Shown here: one piece after another, positions 7,818 to 14,580 of the stretch
Numbering within the stretch: position 1 is the first letter of the stretch
Layout of the letters: the number at the start of each line of letters is the position of its first letter
NCBI RefSeq assembly: GCF_003351345.1
Contig: NZ_QQTO01000012.1
Coordinates: 234,604 to 298,603 of the forward strand
From: Allobosea caraganae
Lineage (GTDB): Bacteria > Pseudomonadota > Alphaproteobacteria > Rhizobiales > Beijerinckiaceae
Length of the DNA stretch: 64,000 bases
Direction: 5' to 3'
Notes under the pieces: model-generated
Seen by the model: the letters and a program-made list of their open reading frames with translations, nothing else
What the model was told of the DNA's origin: nothing
The model's database searches: none
Program-made: the position numbers and the translations under genes

Positions 7818-9062
7818 TCAGCGCTTCCTGGCCAATTGCTCCGGCGCGAAGCCGGCCTTGCCCGCATAGGATTTCACGATCGCCTCGCGCCTGGCGTAGC
7901 TCATCACCCGCTCGACATCGTCGAAGCCGTTTGGCGCCAGCGCCTCGACCGCGTCGATGACCCGCTCCGGCCCGCCGACACGGTTCATCGCGACGATCTC
8001 GGCCGTCGCCGGCAGGCGTTCCGCTTCATAGGCCGCGAGTGCCTGGCGCGGATGCTCGGCGCGTACCAGCGCGTCGGCGAGCGCGCGGGCATCGAGGATC
8101 GCCTGCGAGGCGCCGTTCGAGCCGACCGGATACATCGGATGGGCGGCATCGCCGAGCAGGGTGACGCGGCCATGGGTCCAGCGCGGCAGCGGGTCGCGGT
8201 CGCACATCGGATAGTCCCAGAAGCCGGGCGAGGCCTGGATCAGGGCGAGGATGTCGATGCCAGGCACGGTGAAGCGGCGCGCATAGGGCAGCACGTCCTC
8301 GAGCCGGCCGGGCTTCGACCAGGCCTCCTTCGGCGGCGGCTTGGCCGGGTCGCCGGTGCGGATGTTGACCACCCAGTTGGTCAGGCGCGTGCCGGGCCTG
8401 GAGCCGGCCGCGATCGGGTAGAGCACCAGCTTGCCGGCCATGCCGCCGGCGATGATCATGCTCTCGCCATCGAGGAAAACCGGCCAGTCGCAGGCGCCGC
8501 GCCACATCTGCACGCCATTCCAGCGCGGCGAGCCCTGGTTCGGGAAATAATGGCCGCGTACGGTCGAGTGGATGCCGTCGGCGGCGATGAGCACATCGGC
8601 GCGAGCCGTCTCGCCCGCCTCGCCGCGACGGGAATCGGCGAAATAGGCGGTGACGCCGCCCTCGTCCTGCATGAAGCCCTGCAGGCGGCGCCCCGTGCGC
8701 AGCGCGTCAGCGCCGAGCCGCTCGACCACCGCGTCGCGGATCACGCCCTGCAACCTGCCGCGATGGATCGAGAATTGCGGCACCGGCGCGCCGGCATGCA
8801 AGCCCCGCGGCTCGCGCCAGACGGTTTGGCCGAAACGGTTCATGTAGATGAGTTCACGGGTGCGGATCGCGACCGCGTCGAGCGCCGGCAGCAGGCCGAG
8901 TTCCGCCAGTTCCCTGATCGCGTGCGGCAAGGTGTTGATGCCGACGCCGACCTCGCGGATCTCGCTCGACTGCTCGTAGACCGTGGCGGCGATCCCGCGC
9001 GCATGCAGCATCAGCGCCAGCGTCAGCCCGCCGATCCCGCCCCCTGCGATGACAACCTGCAT
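7818..9062 (-). CDS. FAD-dependent monooxygenase (flavin-dependent oxidoreductase)
   Basis: This is a 414-residue single-component class A flavoprotein monooxygenase. It has the dinucleotide motif GGGIGG (residues 7-12), the DG motif in LIAADGIHSTVRG and the GD motif LLGDAAHPMYPVGSNGASQA, which bind FAD and NAD(P)H. These enzymes hydroxylate aromatic acids; the overall pattern is closest to the PhzS/3-hydroxybenzoate-hydroxylase-like branch, but the substrate is not readable. It is transcribed away from the ABC importer region and has the same 17-nt operator 18-34 bases before its start. The ATG at 9062 directly precedes the FAD motif. Confidence 0.9.
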   Translation of the reverse strand: MQVVIAGGGIGGLTLALMLHARGIAATVYEQSSEIREVGVGINTLPHAIRELAELGLLPALDAVAIRTRELIYMNRFGQTVWREPRGLHAGAPVPQFSIHRGRLQGVIRDAVVERLGADALRTGRRLQGFMQDEGGVTAYFADSRRGEAGETARADVLIAADGIHSTVRGHYFPNQGSPRWNGVQMWRGACDWPVFLDGESMIIAGGMAGKLVLYPIAAGSRPGTRLTNWVVNIRTGDPAKPPPKEAWSKPGRLEDVLPYARRFTVPGIDILALIQASPGFWDYPMCDRDPLPRWTHGRVTLLGDAAHPMYPVGSNGASQAILDARALADALVRAEHPRQALAAYEAERLPATAEIVAMNRVGGPERVIDAVEALAPNGFDDVERVMSYARREAIVKSYAGKAGFAPEQLARKR

Positions 9063-9079
9063 GCGTCTCGACCCCCGAT

Positions 9080-9100
9080 ATATTTTAAGCTTGAAATAAT
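9080..9100. promoter_or_regulatory. Palindromic operator upstream of the FAD monooxygenase
   Basis: ATATTTTAAGCTTGAAA (9080-9096), followed by TAAT, is the second copy of the operator at 1753. The symmetry is better here: an 18-bp core (9082-9099) centred on AAGCTT has one mismatched pair. It starts 18 bases before the monooxygenase ATG. A minus-strand TTGACA hexamer lies at 9112-9117, upstream of the site, though I see no well-spaced -10 box. Confidence 0.6.
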
Positions 9101-9183
9101 AGGCGGAGGCTTGTCAATCGCCTCTTGGGCCGCCGTTTAACCCTCAATTGCATGGGAACGAAGCGGATTGCTGTGCGTATCTA

Positions 9184-9214
9184 GGGCCGATGCCACCGTT
9201 TTTTTGGCGTCGGC
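9184..9214. other. Hairpin in the HU leader region
   Basis: GGCCGATGCC and GGCGTCGGCC flank a loop with seven T residues (about 9185-9215); the arms pair with one mismatch. It lies about 120 bases upstream of the HU gene. It may be a minus-strand terminator remnant or a leader structure; I see no further support. Confidence 0.25.
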
Positions 9215-9336
9215 CATGTCAATCGGCGCTTTCGCGTGTAACGGAGTCGTGACCGCCACTGATTCGTGGCCGGTCGCGCACAGGCTCTGCCCGGCGCGAG
9301 GCCTGTCCAACACCCGCGTTCTTCAGGAGAATCAAA

Positions 9337-9609
9337 ATGACCAAGAACGAACTGATCGCCGCCATCGCCGACGAGACCGGCAAGACCAAGACCGACGTCA
9401 GCGCCATCCTGGGCTCGCTCGCCACCGTCGTCGCCAAGACGCTGAAGTCGGGCGGCGAAGTCACCCTCGGCGGCGTCGGCAAGCTGGCTGCCGCCAAGCG
9501 CGAGGCCCGCGAGGCCCGCAACCCGTCGACCGGCGCCACGATCAAGGTTCCCGCCAAGACCGTCGTCAAGTTCAAGGTCACCAAGGACCTCGCCGACGCG
9601 GTCGCCTGA
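9337..9609 (+). CDS. HU family DNA-binding protein
   Basis: This 90-residue HU-type histone-like protein bends and packages DNA. It opens MTKNELIAAIADETGKTKTDV (dimerisation helices) and has LGGVGKLAAAKREAREARNP, where the canonical GFGTF and RxxRxGRNP arm is altered: the arm reads REAREARNPSTG. It ends KVPAKTVVKFKVTKDLADAVA, the normal HU C-terminus. Length is normal for the family. AGGAGA lies six bases before the ATG. A strong hairpin follows at 9628-9660, so it is probably a single-gene unit. Confidence 0.93.
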   Translation: MTKNELIAAIADETGKTKTDVSAILGSLATVVAKTLKSGGEVTLGGVGKLAAAKREAREARNPSTGATIKVPAKTVVKFKVTKDLADAVA

Positions 9610-9627
9610 CCACCGGCAATGCCTGGA

Positions 9628-9660
9628 AGCAGCACCTCGCCCACAAGGCAGGTGCTGCTT
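9628..9660 (+). terminator. Hairpin after the HU gene
   Basis: AAGCAGCACCT (9628-9638) pairs perfectly with AGGTGCTGCTT (9650-9660), an 11-bp stem with an 11-nt loop, starting 18 bases after the HU stop. No T-run follows, so it may be a weak intrinsic terminator or an mRNA-stabilising end. Confidence 0.55.
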
Positions 9661-9692
9661 GACCCCGCCCCCGCCATCCGCACAGTGGGGCG

Positions 9693-10868
9693 ATGTTCCT
9701 TAGGCTCTTCACCGACCTGCGCGCCGCCAAGGTTCCCGTCACGCTGCGGGAGTATCTGGCGCTGCTGGAAGGAGTGGAGGCCGATCTCGCCGAGCACCGC
9801 GTCGACGAGTTCTACTACCTCGCCCGCACCTGCCTGGTGAAGGACGAGCGCCATCTCGACAAGTTCGACCAGGTCTTCGCCCAGGTGTTCAAGGGCATGG
9901 AGACGCTGCAGCAGGCGATCGAACAGGCCGGCATTCCCGAGGAATGGCTGCGCAAGCTCGCCGAGAAGTACCTCACCGACGAAGAGAAGTCGCAGATCGA
10001 GGCGATGGGCTGGGAGAAGCTCTGGGAGACGCTGAAGCAGCGGCTCGACGAGCAGAAGGGCCGGCACCAGGGCGGCTCGAAATGGATCGGCACCGCCGGC
10101 ACCTCGCCCTATGGCGCCTATGGCTACAATCCCGAGGGCGTGCGCATCGGCCAGGACAAGAACCGCAACTTCCGGGCGGTGAAGGTCTGGGACAAGCGCG
10201 AGTTCAAGGATTTCGACGACACGCGCGAGCTCGGCGTGCGCAACCTGCGCATCGCCTTGCGGCGGCTGCGGCGCTTCGCCCGCACCGGCGCGGCCGAGGA
10301 GCTCGACCTCGACAACACGATCTCCGAGACGGCCAGGCACGGCTATCTCGACGTCAAGCTCAGGCCGGAGCGCCGCAACGCCGTCAAGGTCCTGCTCTTC
10401 CTCGATGTCGGCGGCTCGATGGACTGGCATGTCGAGCTGGCCGAGGAGCTGTTCTCGGCAGCGCGGGCCGAGTTCAAGCATTTCGAGCATTTCTACTTCC
10501 ATAACTGCCCGTATGAGCGGGTCTGGCGCGAGAACCGGCGCCGGCACGACCAGGTCATCCCGACCTGGGATATCCTGCGGACCTATCCGGCCGACTACCG
10601 CGTCGTCTTCGTCGGCGACGCCTCGATGAGCCCCTACGAGGTCGCGATGCCCGGCGGCTCGGTGGAGCACTGGAACGAGGAGGCCGGCGAGGTCTGGATG
10701 AGGCGGCTGACCGAGCGCTTCCAGAAATCGGTCTGGCTCAACCCGGTCGAGCAGAAGCTCTGGGGCTACACCCAGTCGATCCGCCAGATCGGGGGGCTGA
10801 TGAACGGCCGGATGTTCCCGCTGACGCTGGACGGGCTCGACGGCGCGATGAAGGCGCTGGCGCGCTGA
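9693..10868 (+). CDS. VWA domain-containing CoxE-like protein
   Basis: This 391-residue protein has an alpha-helical N-terminal half (MFLRLFTDLRAAKVPVTLREY, then long charged helices) and a C-terminal von Willebrand A domain. It belongs to the CoxE-like group, which usually works with a MoxR-type AAA ATPase as a chaperone for cofactor insertion or complex assembly. The metal-adhesion motif reads DVGGSMD (D238 to D244) rather than DxSxS: Gly replaces the first Ser. No MoxR gene is adjacent here. It starts 33 bases after the HU hairpin. Confidence 0.85.
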   Translation: MFLRLFTDLRAAKVPVTLREYLALLEGVEADLAEHRVDEFYYLARTCLVKDERHLDKFDQVFAQVFKGMETLQQAIEQAGIPEEWLRKLAEKYLTDEEKSQIEAMGWEKLWETLKQRLDEQKGRHQGGSKWIGTAGTSPYGAYGYNPEGVRIGQDKNRNFRAVKVWDKREFKDFDDTRELGVRNLRIALRRLRRFARTGAAEELDLDNTISETARHGYLDVKLRPERRNAVKVLLFLDVGGSMDWHVELAEELFSAARAEFKHFEHFYFHNCPYERVWRENRRRHDQVIPTWDILRTYPADYRVVFVGDASMSPYEVAMPGGSVEHWNEEAGEVWMRRLTERFQKSVWLNPVEQKLWGYTQSIRQIGGLMNGRMFPLTLDGLDGAMKALAR

Positions 10869-10876
10869 CAAAGCCC

Positions 10877-10899
10877 GGCCGAGCCGCTATGGCTCGGCC
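10877..10899 (+). other. Hairpin abutting the next start codon
   Basis: GGCCGAGCC (10877-10885) and GGCTCGGCC (10891-10899) form a perfect 9-bp stem with a 5-nt loop. The stem ends one base before the ATG at 10900 and takes the place where a ribosome binding site would be. It may terminate the VWA gene or limit translation of the next gene. Confidence 0.4.
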
Positions 10900-11496
10900 A
10901 TGAACAGCCCGGACACCGACACGCCACCGCCCTTCTGGCACCAGCGCCCGCGGCCCGTCGGCTTCGTGATCGCCTATCGGATCAAGGGCGACGAGCTGGA
11001 GATCGACTCGACCCGCAAGGTCGACAGGGTCAAGCTCGCCGCGATCGAGCAGGTGCGCTTCACCTTCGCGCCGAGCAACATCTCGTCGAAGGGCTTCAAG
11101 ACGCAGCTGCGGCTCGGCAATGGCGGGAAGGTCAGCTTCGGCAACCTGTCCTGGCGCTCGGTCACCGAGATCGAGCGCGACGATGCCGGCTACCGCGCCT
11201 TCGTCGAGGCGCTCGCGGCGGCGATTGCGCAGGCCAATCCGCGCGCCCGCTTCGTCGCCGGCAAGCCGAGATGGCTCTGGCTGACGCTCGCCATCGTCAG
11301 CGGGCTTCTGCTCGTCATACTGGGGGTCTTCACGGCGCGCGCCTTCCTGCAAGGCGCTGCGCCGGCCGGCTGGCTCGGCATCGCGCTGGCAGCGGCCTCG
11401 GTCTGGCAGGTCTGGCCGATGGTCAGGCTCAACCGGCCGCAGGAGTTGCGGACGGGGGAAGTGCCGGACGATCTGGTGCCGCGGCCTTCTACCTGA
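10900..11496 (+). CDS. Hypothetical membrane protein
   Basis: I do not recognise this 198-residue protein as a named family. Residues about 1-120 are soluble, with alternating basic and hydrophobic stretches (GFVIAYRIKGDELEIDSTRKVDRVKLAAIEQ) that look like a beta-rich PH-like or DUF domain. Two hydrophobic segments follow, LWLTLAIVSGLLLVILGVF and GWLGIALAAASVWQVWPM, then a short polar tail. It follows the VWA gene by 31 bases on the same strand. No ribosome binding site is visible because a hairpin abuts the start. Confidence 0.7.
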   Translation: MNSPDTDTPPPFWHQRPRPVGFVIAYRIKGDELEIDSTRKVDRVKLAAIEQVRFTFAPSNISSKGFKTQLRLGNGGKVSFGNLSWRSVTEIERDDAGYRAFVEALAAAIAQANPRARFVAGKPRWLWLTLAIVSGLLLVILGVFTARAFLQGAAPAGWLGIALAAASVWQVWPMVRLNRPQELRTGEVPDDLVPRPST

Positions 11497-11504
11497 GCGG
11501 CGTC

Positions 11505-11933
11505 TCAGCCGCTGCGCACCACCAGCACCGAGCATTTCGCTCGGCGCACGATGGTCGAGGCGTTGGAGCCGATGACGTAGGCGAGCATGCCGGGCTCATG
11601 CGAGCCGATCACGATCAGGTCGGTGCCGCTCGCCTCGGCCTCGGCCAGGACCTCGCCATAGACCGAACCGACCAGGACCTTGGCCGAGACCCGCTCGGGC
11701 GGCAGCGCGACGCCAGCCGCGATCTCGGCGAGCTTGGCCTCGGCCTCGCTCTGCTGCTCGGTGTCGAATTCGGCCGGGACGAATTCCATGTAGGTGATCG
11801 GCACCAGCGAGCGGACATAGATCAGCCGGACCGTGCCGCCGGAGGTTTCCGCGAAGGAGACCGCCGCGGTGATGGCAGGGGCCGCGAGATCGGCCTCGGC
11901 GAGATCGACGGGAACCAGAATCGATTTGTACAT
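11505..11933 (-). CDS. Universal stress protein (UspA family)
   Basis: This 142-residue cytoplasmic protein consists of one Usp domain. It starts MYKSILVPVDLAE, a typical Usp start, and has the nucleotide-binding pattern GSHEPGMLAYVIGSNASTIVRRAKCSVLVV near the C-terminus (G, then G, then GS before the final strand). That pattern suggests the ATP-binding subgroup. It is convergent with the membrane-protein gene, nine bases apart, and divergent from the MFS gene. Usp proteins usually respond to starvation or stress. Confidence 0.92.
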   Translation of the reverse strand: MYKSILVPVDLAEADLAAPAITAAVSFAETSGGTVRLIYVRSLVPITYMEFVPAEFDTEQQSEAEAKLAEIAAGVALPPERVSAKVLVGSVYGEVLAEAEASGTDLIVIGSHEPGMLAYVIGSNASTIVRRAKCSVLVVRSG

Positions 11934-12161
11934 CGCATCCTCCGGCTGTGGGCTTGGTCACGTCCCGCTATGCCGCGTCCCGTCTTCAGTCCCTGCGGCT
12001 GGCCTCCGTCATACCACAAATGGCTCCCGGCCGCGCCGCTGCATGGTCGCCATGATCTGCCGGAATTGACGCAGGTGGCCCCCTGCCTAAAACTGGTGCA
12101 ATACAACGCCAATGACGTGGCCGCGGCCTGCGGCCTCCTTCCATCTCCGTTCGGTAGTTCA

Positions 12162-13400
12162 ATGACAGCAGCCTCGCCTGCCTCCCCTGCCTCGAAAGGG
12201 CTGCTGCACTCGCCTGCCGTCTTCCTGATGGTGCTGGCCTTCGTCAACTGGCTCGGCTTCGCCAGCTGGACCGCGCTGCTGAACAATTTCGCCAAAGAGG
12301 CCGCCGGCTTCACCGGGCAATATATCGGCATCCTGCAATCGGTCCGCGAGATCCCCGGCTTCCTGGCCTTCACCGCGATCATCCTGTTCTGGTTCATGCG
12401 CGAGCAGATGCTGGCCTATGTCAGCCTGATCACGCTCGGCATCGGCGTCGCGATCACCGGCTACTTCCCCACCCTCGGCGGCCTGCTGCTGACGACGACG
12501 GTGATGTCGCTGGGCTTCCACTACTACGAGACCGCGCAGCAGGCGCTGCAGCTGCAATTGCTGCCCAAGGCGGAGGCGCCGCGGCTGCTCGGCAGGATCG
12601 CGGGCGCCTCGGCGGCGGCGCAGCTCATCGCCTTCGGCTCGATCGCGCTGATCTGGAAGCTGTTCCAGCCGGGCTACATCACGATCTTCGTCGTCGCCGG
12701 CCTCGTGACGATCGCGCTGACGCTGGCGACCTGGCTCACCTTCCCGCGCTTCCAGGGCACCGTGCCGCAAAACAAGGGCTTCGTGCTGCGCAAGCGCTAC
12801 TGGCTCTACTACGCGCTCACCTTCATGTCGGGCGCGCGCCGGCAGATCTTCATGGCCTTCGGCGGCTTCCTGCTGGTCGAGCGCTTCGGCTACGACGTCT
12901 CCGCCACCGCGACGCTGCTGCTCGCGACCTACGGCATCAACACCTTCGTCGGCCCGATGCTCGGCCGGCTCGTCGGCACGGTCGGCGAGCGGGCTACGAT
13001 CCAGATGGAGAACATCTCGCTGATCGCCGTCTTCGTCGGCTACGCGCTGGCGAGCCATGGCCATTTCGCCGGCTGGGGCGTCTTCGTCGCCGGCGCGCTC
13101 TTCATCGTCGATGGCGTGTTCTTCACGCTGACGCTGGCGCAGCGCACCTATTTCCAGAAGATCGCCGACCCGGCCGACATCGCGCCGACCTCGGCGGTGG
13201 CCTTCACCATCAACCACATCGCGGCAGTGTTCCTGCCGGTCACCTTCGGGCTGCTCTGGATCCGCGATCCGGCGATCGTCTTCTATATCGGGGCGGCGGT
13301 GGCGACGGTCTCGCTCAGCCTCGCCTTCCTGGTGCCGCGCCATCCCGTGCCGGGACAGGAGACCGTGCTGTCGCCTGCCCTGCCGGTCGCCGCAGAATAG
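12162..13400 (+). CDS. MFS transporter
   Basis: This 412-residue inner-membrane protein has about 12 hydrophobic segments, the first at residues 18-40 (VFLMVLAFVNWLGFASWTALL). The pattern FAKEAAGFTGQYIGILQSVREIPGF, the long internal loop with PRFQGTVPQNKGFVLRKRYW between the two six-helix halves, and PTSAVAFTINHIAAVFLPV place it in the major facilitator superfamily. The substrate is unknown. The open frame begins at 11271 antisense to the Usp gene, but the protein homology begins only at the ATG at 12162. It is convergent with the ferredoxin gene. Confidence 0.88.
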   Translation: MTAASPASPASKGLLHSPAVFLMVLAFVNWLGFASWTALLNNFAKEAAGFTGQYIGILQSVREIPGFLAFTAIILFWFMREQMLAYVSLITLGIGVAITGYFPTLGGLLLTTTVMSLGFHYYETAQQALQLQLLPKAEAPRLLGRIAGASAAAQLIAFGSIALIWKLFQPGYITIFVVAGLVTIALTLATWLTFPRFQGTVPQNKGFVLRKRYWLYYALTFMSGARRQIFMAFGGFLLVERFGYDVSATATLLLATYGINTFVGPMLGRLVGTVGERATIQMENISLIAVFVGYALASHGHFAGWGVFVAGALFIVDGVFFTLTLAQRTYFQKIADPADIAPTSAVAFTINHIAAVFLPVTFGLLWIRDPAIVFYIGAAVATVSLSLAFLVPRHPVPGQETVLSPALPVAAE

Positions 13401-13402
13401 GC

Positions 13403-13723
13403 TTACCCCTGGCGCGCCGGCGTGCGCACGGTGAGCCCGTCGAGGTCGTCGCGGACCCTGATCTGGCAGGAGAGGCGCGAGTTCGGGCGGACGTCGAAGG
13501 CGAAGTCGAGCATGTCCTCCTCCATCGATTCCGGCTCGCCCGTCTTCGCGGTCCAGGCCTCGTCGACATAGACATGGCAGGTGGCGCAGGCGCAGGCGCC
13601 GCCGCATTCGGCCTCGATGCCGGGAATGCCATTGCGCACGGCAGTCTCCATCACGGTGGAGCCGGTCTCACCCTCGACGGTGCGGCTCTCCCCGAGGGCG
13701 TCGATATAGGTGATCTTCGGCAT
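13403..13723 (-). CDS. 2Fe-2S ferredoxin (vertebrate/adrenodoxin type)
   Basis: This 106-residue electron carrier has the cysteine pattern Cx5Cx2C within [15 protein letters not shown] and the distal ligand in RLSCQI. The acidic [11 protein letters not shown] helix is the usual partner-docking surface. Such ferredoxins serve cytochrome P450 or Rieske-type oxygenases. Two ATGs are adjacent; GGAG lies six bases from the one at 13723 and only three from the one at 13726, so 13723 is chosen. No oxygenase or reductase partner is next to it. Confidence 0.9.
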   Translation of the reverse strand: MPKITYIDALGESRTVEGETGSTVMETAVRNGIPGIEAECGGACACATCHVYVDEAWTAKTGEPESMEEDMLDFAFDVRPNSRLSCQIRVRDDLDGLTVRTPARQG

Positions 13724-13769
13724 CATGAACTCCGCGGACCGATGGCCGGCATCGCTTAGAGGATGCATG

Positions 13770-13792
13770 CGGAAAGGGGAACGCCCTTTCCG
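13770..13792. other. Perfect hairpin upstream of the ferredoxin gene
   Basis: CGGAAAGGG (13770-13778) pairs with CCCTTTCCG (13784-13792) across a 5-nt loop. It sits in the 240-bp gap between the ferredoxin and Hpt genes, both minus strand. It may end the Hpt transcript, which would run from right to left here. Confidence 0.4.
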
Positions 13793-13841
13793 TCCGGTCA
13801 GGCTCGAATTTTTCGAATGAGACGCGGTCTACGCTCGGAGC

Positions 13842-13955
13842 CCGTTTGAGACTTCGCCGGCGTGAGCCGGCTGGCGTGGCTGTCGAGAACCGGAGCGGAG
13901 CGACATTGGTCCGTGAGCGCCGGAAGCGCAGACGGCCGCGCCGGTAGAAGTCGCC
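13842..13955. repeat. Intergenic repeat sharing CCGTTTGAGACTTCGCCG with 55933
   Basis: The 18-nt block CCGTTTGAGACTTCGCCG (about 13841-13858) recurs exactly at about 55932-55950. In both places it is followed by a palindromic stretch containing GGCCGCGCC and then AGAAGT. It is non-coding and lies downstream of the Hpt gene. Confidence 0.5.
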
Positions 13956-13962
13956 AATGGGC

Positions 13963-14301
13963 TCAGGCGGCCAGGTCGAACTGGGAGATCACAGCCCTGG
14001 CCTCGGCGGCGGCGAGCGCCAGCGCGTCCATGGCGCATTCGGTGCGGCCGGCATCGTTGGCGGCGAGCTGGCGCTCGATCGCGTCGGCGGCCTCCGCGAC
14101 CTGCCAGGCGCCGATCGCCTGCGCCGCGCCCTTCAGCGTGTGGGCGGCGTCGATCCGCGTGCGGGCATCGCTGCCGGCATGGATGGTGCGCAGGTGGCGG
14201 ACGCATTGCTGCGCGAAAAGCGCGAGCAGCTCACGTTCGAGGGCGTGGTCGCCGCCGGTCTGGCGGGCGAGATGGGCGAGATCGATGGGACTCTGGGACA
14301 T
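13963..14301 (-). CDS. Hpt domain protein (histidine phosphotransfer)
   Basis: This 112-residue helical-bundle phosphotransfer protein carries the motif AAHTLKGAAQAIGA with phospho-acceptor His54. It would relay phosphate between a hybrid sensor kinase and a response regulator; neither is in the window. The start MSQSPIDLAHLARQTGGD (14301) is preferred to an ATG ten codons upstream because the extra residues are Cys/Ser-rich and unlike the family. Its position just before the GPR-like gene, in the opposite direction, may be accidental. It could also be a ChpT- or PdhS/DivJ-relay related part, but single Hpt proteins cannot be assigned by sequence. Confidence 0.85.
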   Translation of the reverse strand: MSQSPIDLAHLARQTGGDHALERELLALFAQQCVRHLRTIHAGSDARTRIDAAHTLKGAAQAIGAWQVAEAADAIERQLAANDAGRTECAMDALALAAAEARAVISQFDLAA

Positions 14302-14580
14302 GGCGGGGCTCGATAAGCAAGATCGACACAAAAGTCACGCGGGCTTGTGGAGTAGCCCGTCGGCGCTAACAGCCGCCTTCATGGTGAACGAGGCGTTAAC
14401 GACGTTTGTGAATCGACCACTCAAATGGGTTTCCATTGGACAGTCGCTCCACTACCCTTCGAAATGGTAAATGATGGGCGCAATGTCCCTTTTCCAGGCG
14501 AAAGTCAGAGGCGGCTTTCGGCTTGAAATGGGGATGATTGGCGGCGTCCATCATGTGAGTAGCGTTGCGAGGCGGCAATC

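Noticed and set aside
7683..9140. A 485-codon plus-strand open frame over the FAD monooxygenase
   Set aside because: The minus-strand frame has clear FAD motifs (GGGIGG, DG, GD). The plus-strand product is Arg/Ala/His-rich and unlike any protein, a normal shadow at this GC content.
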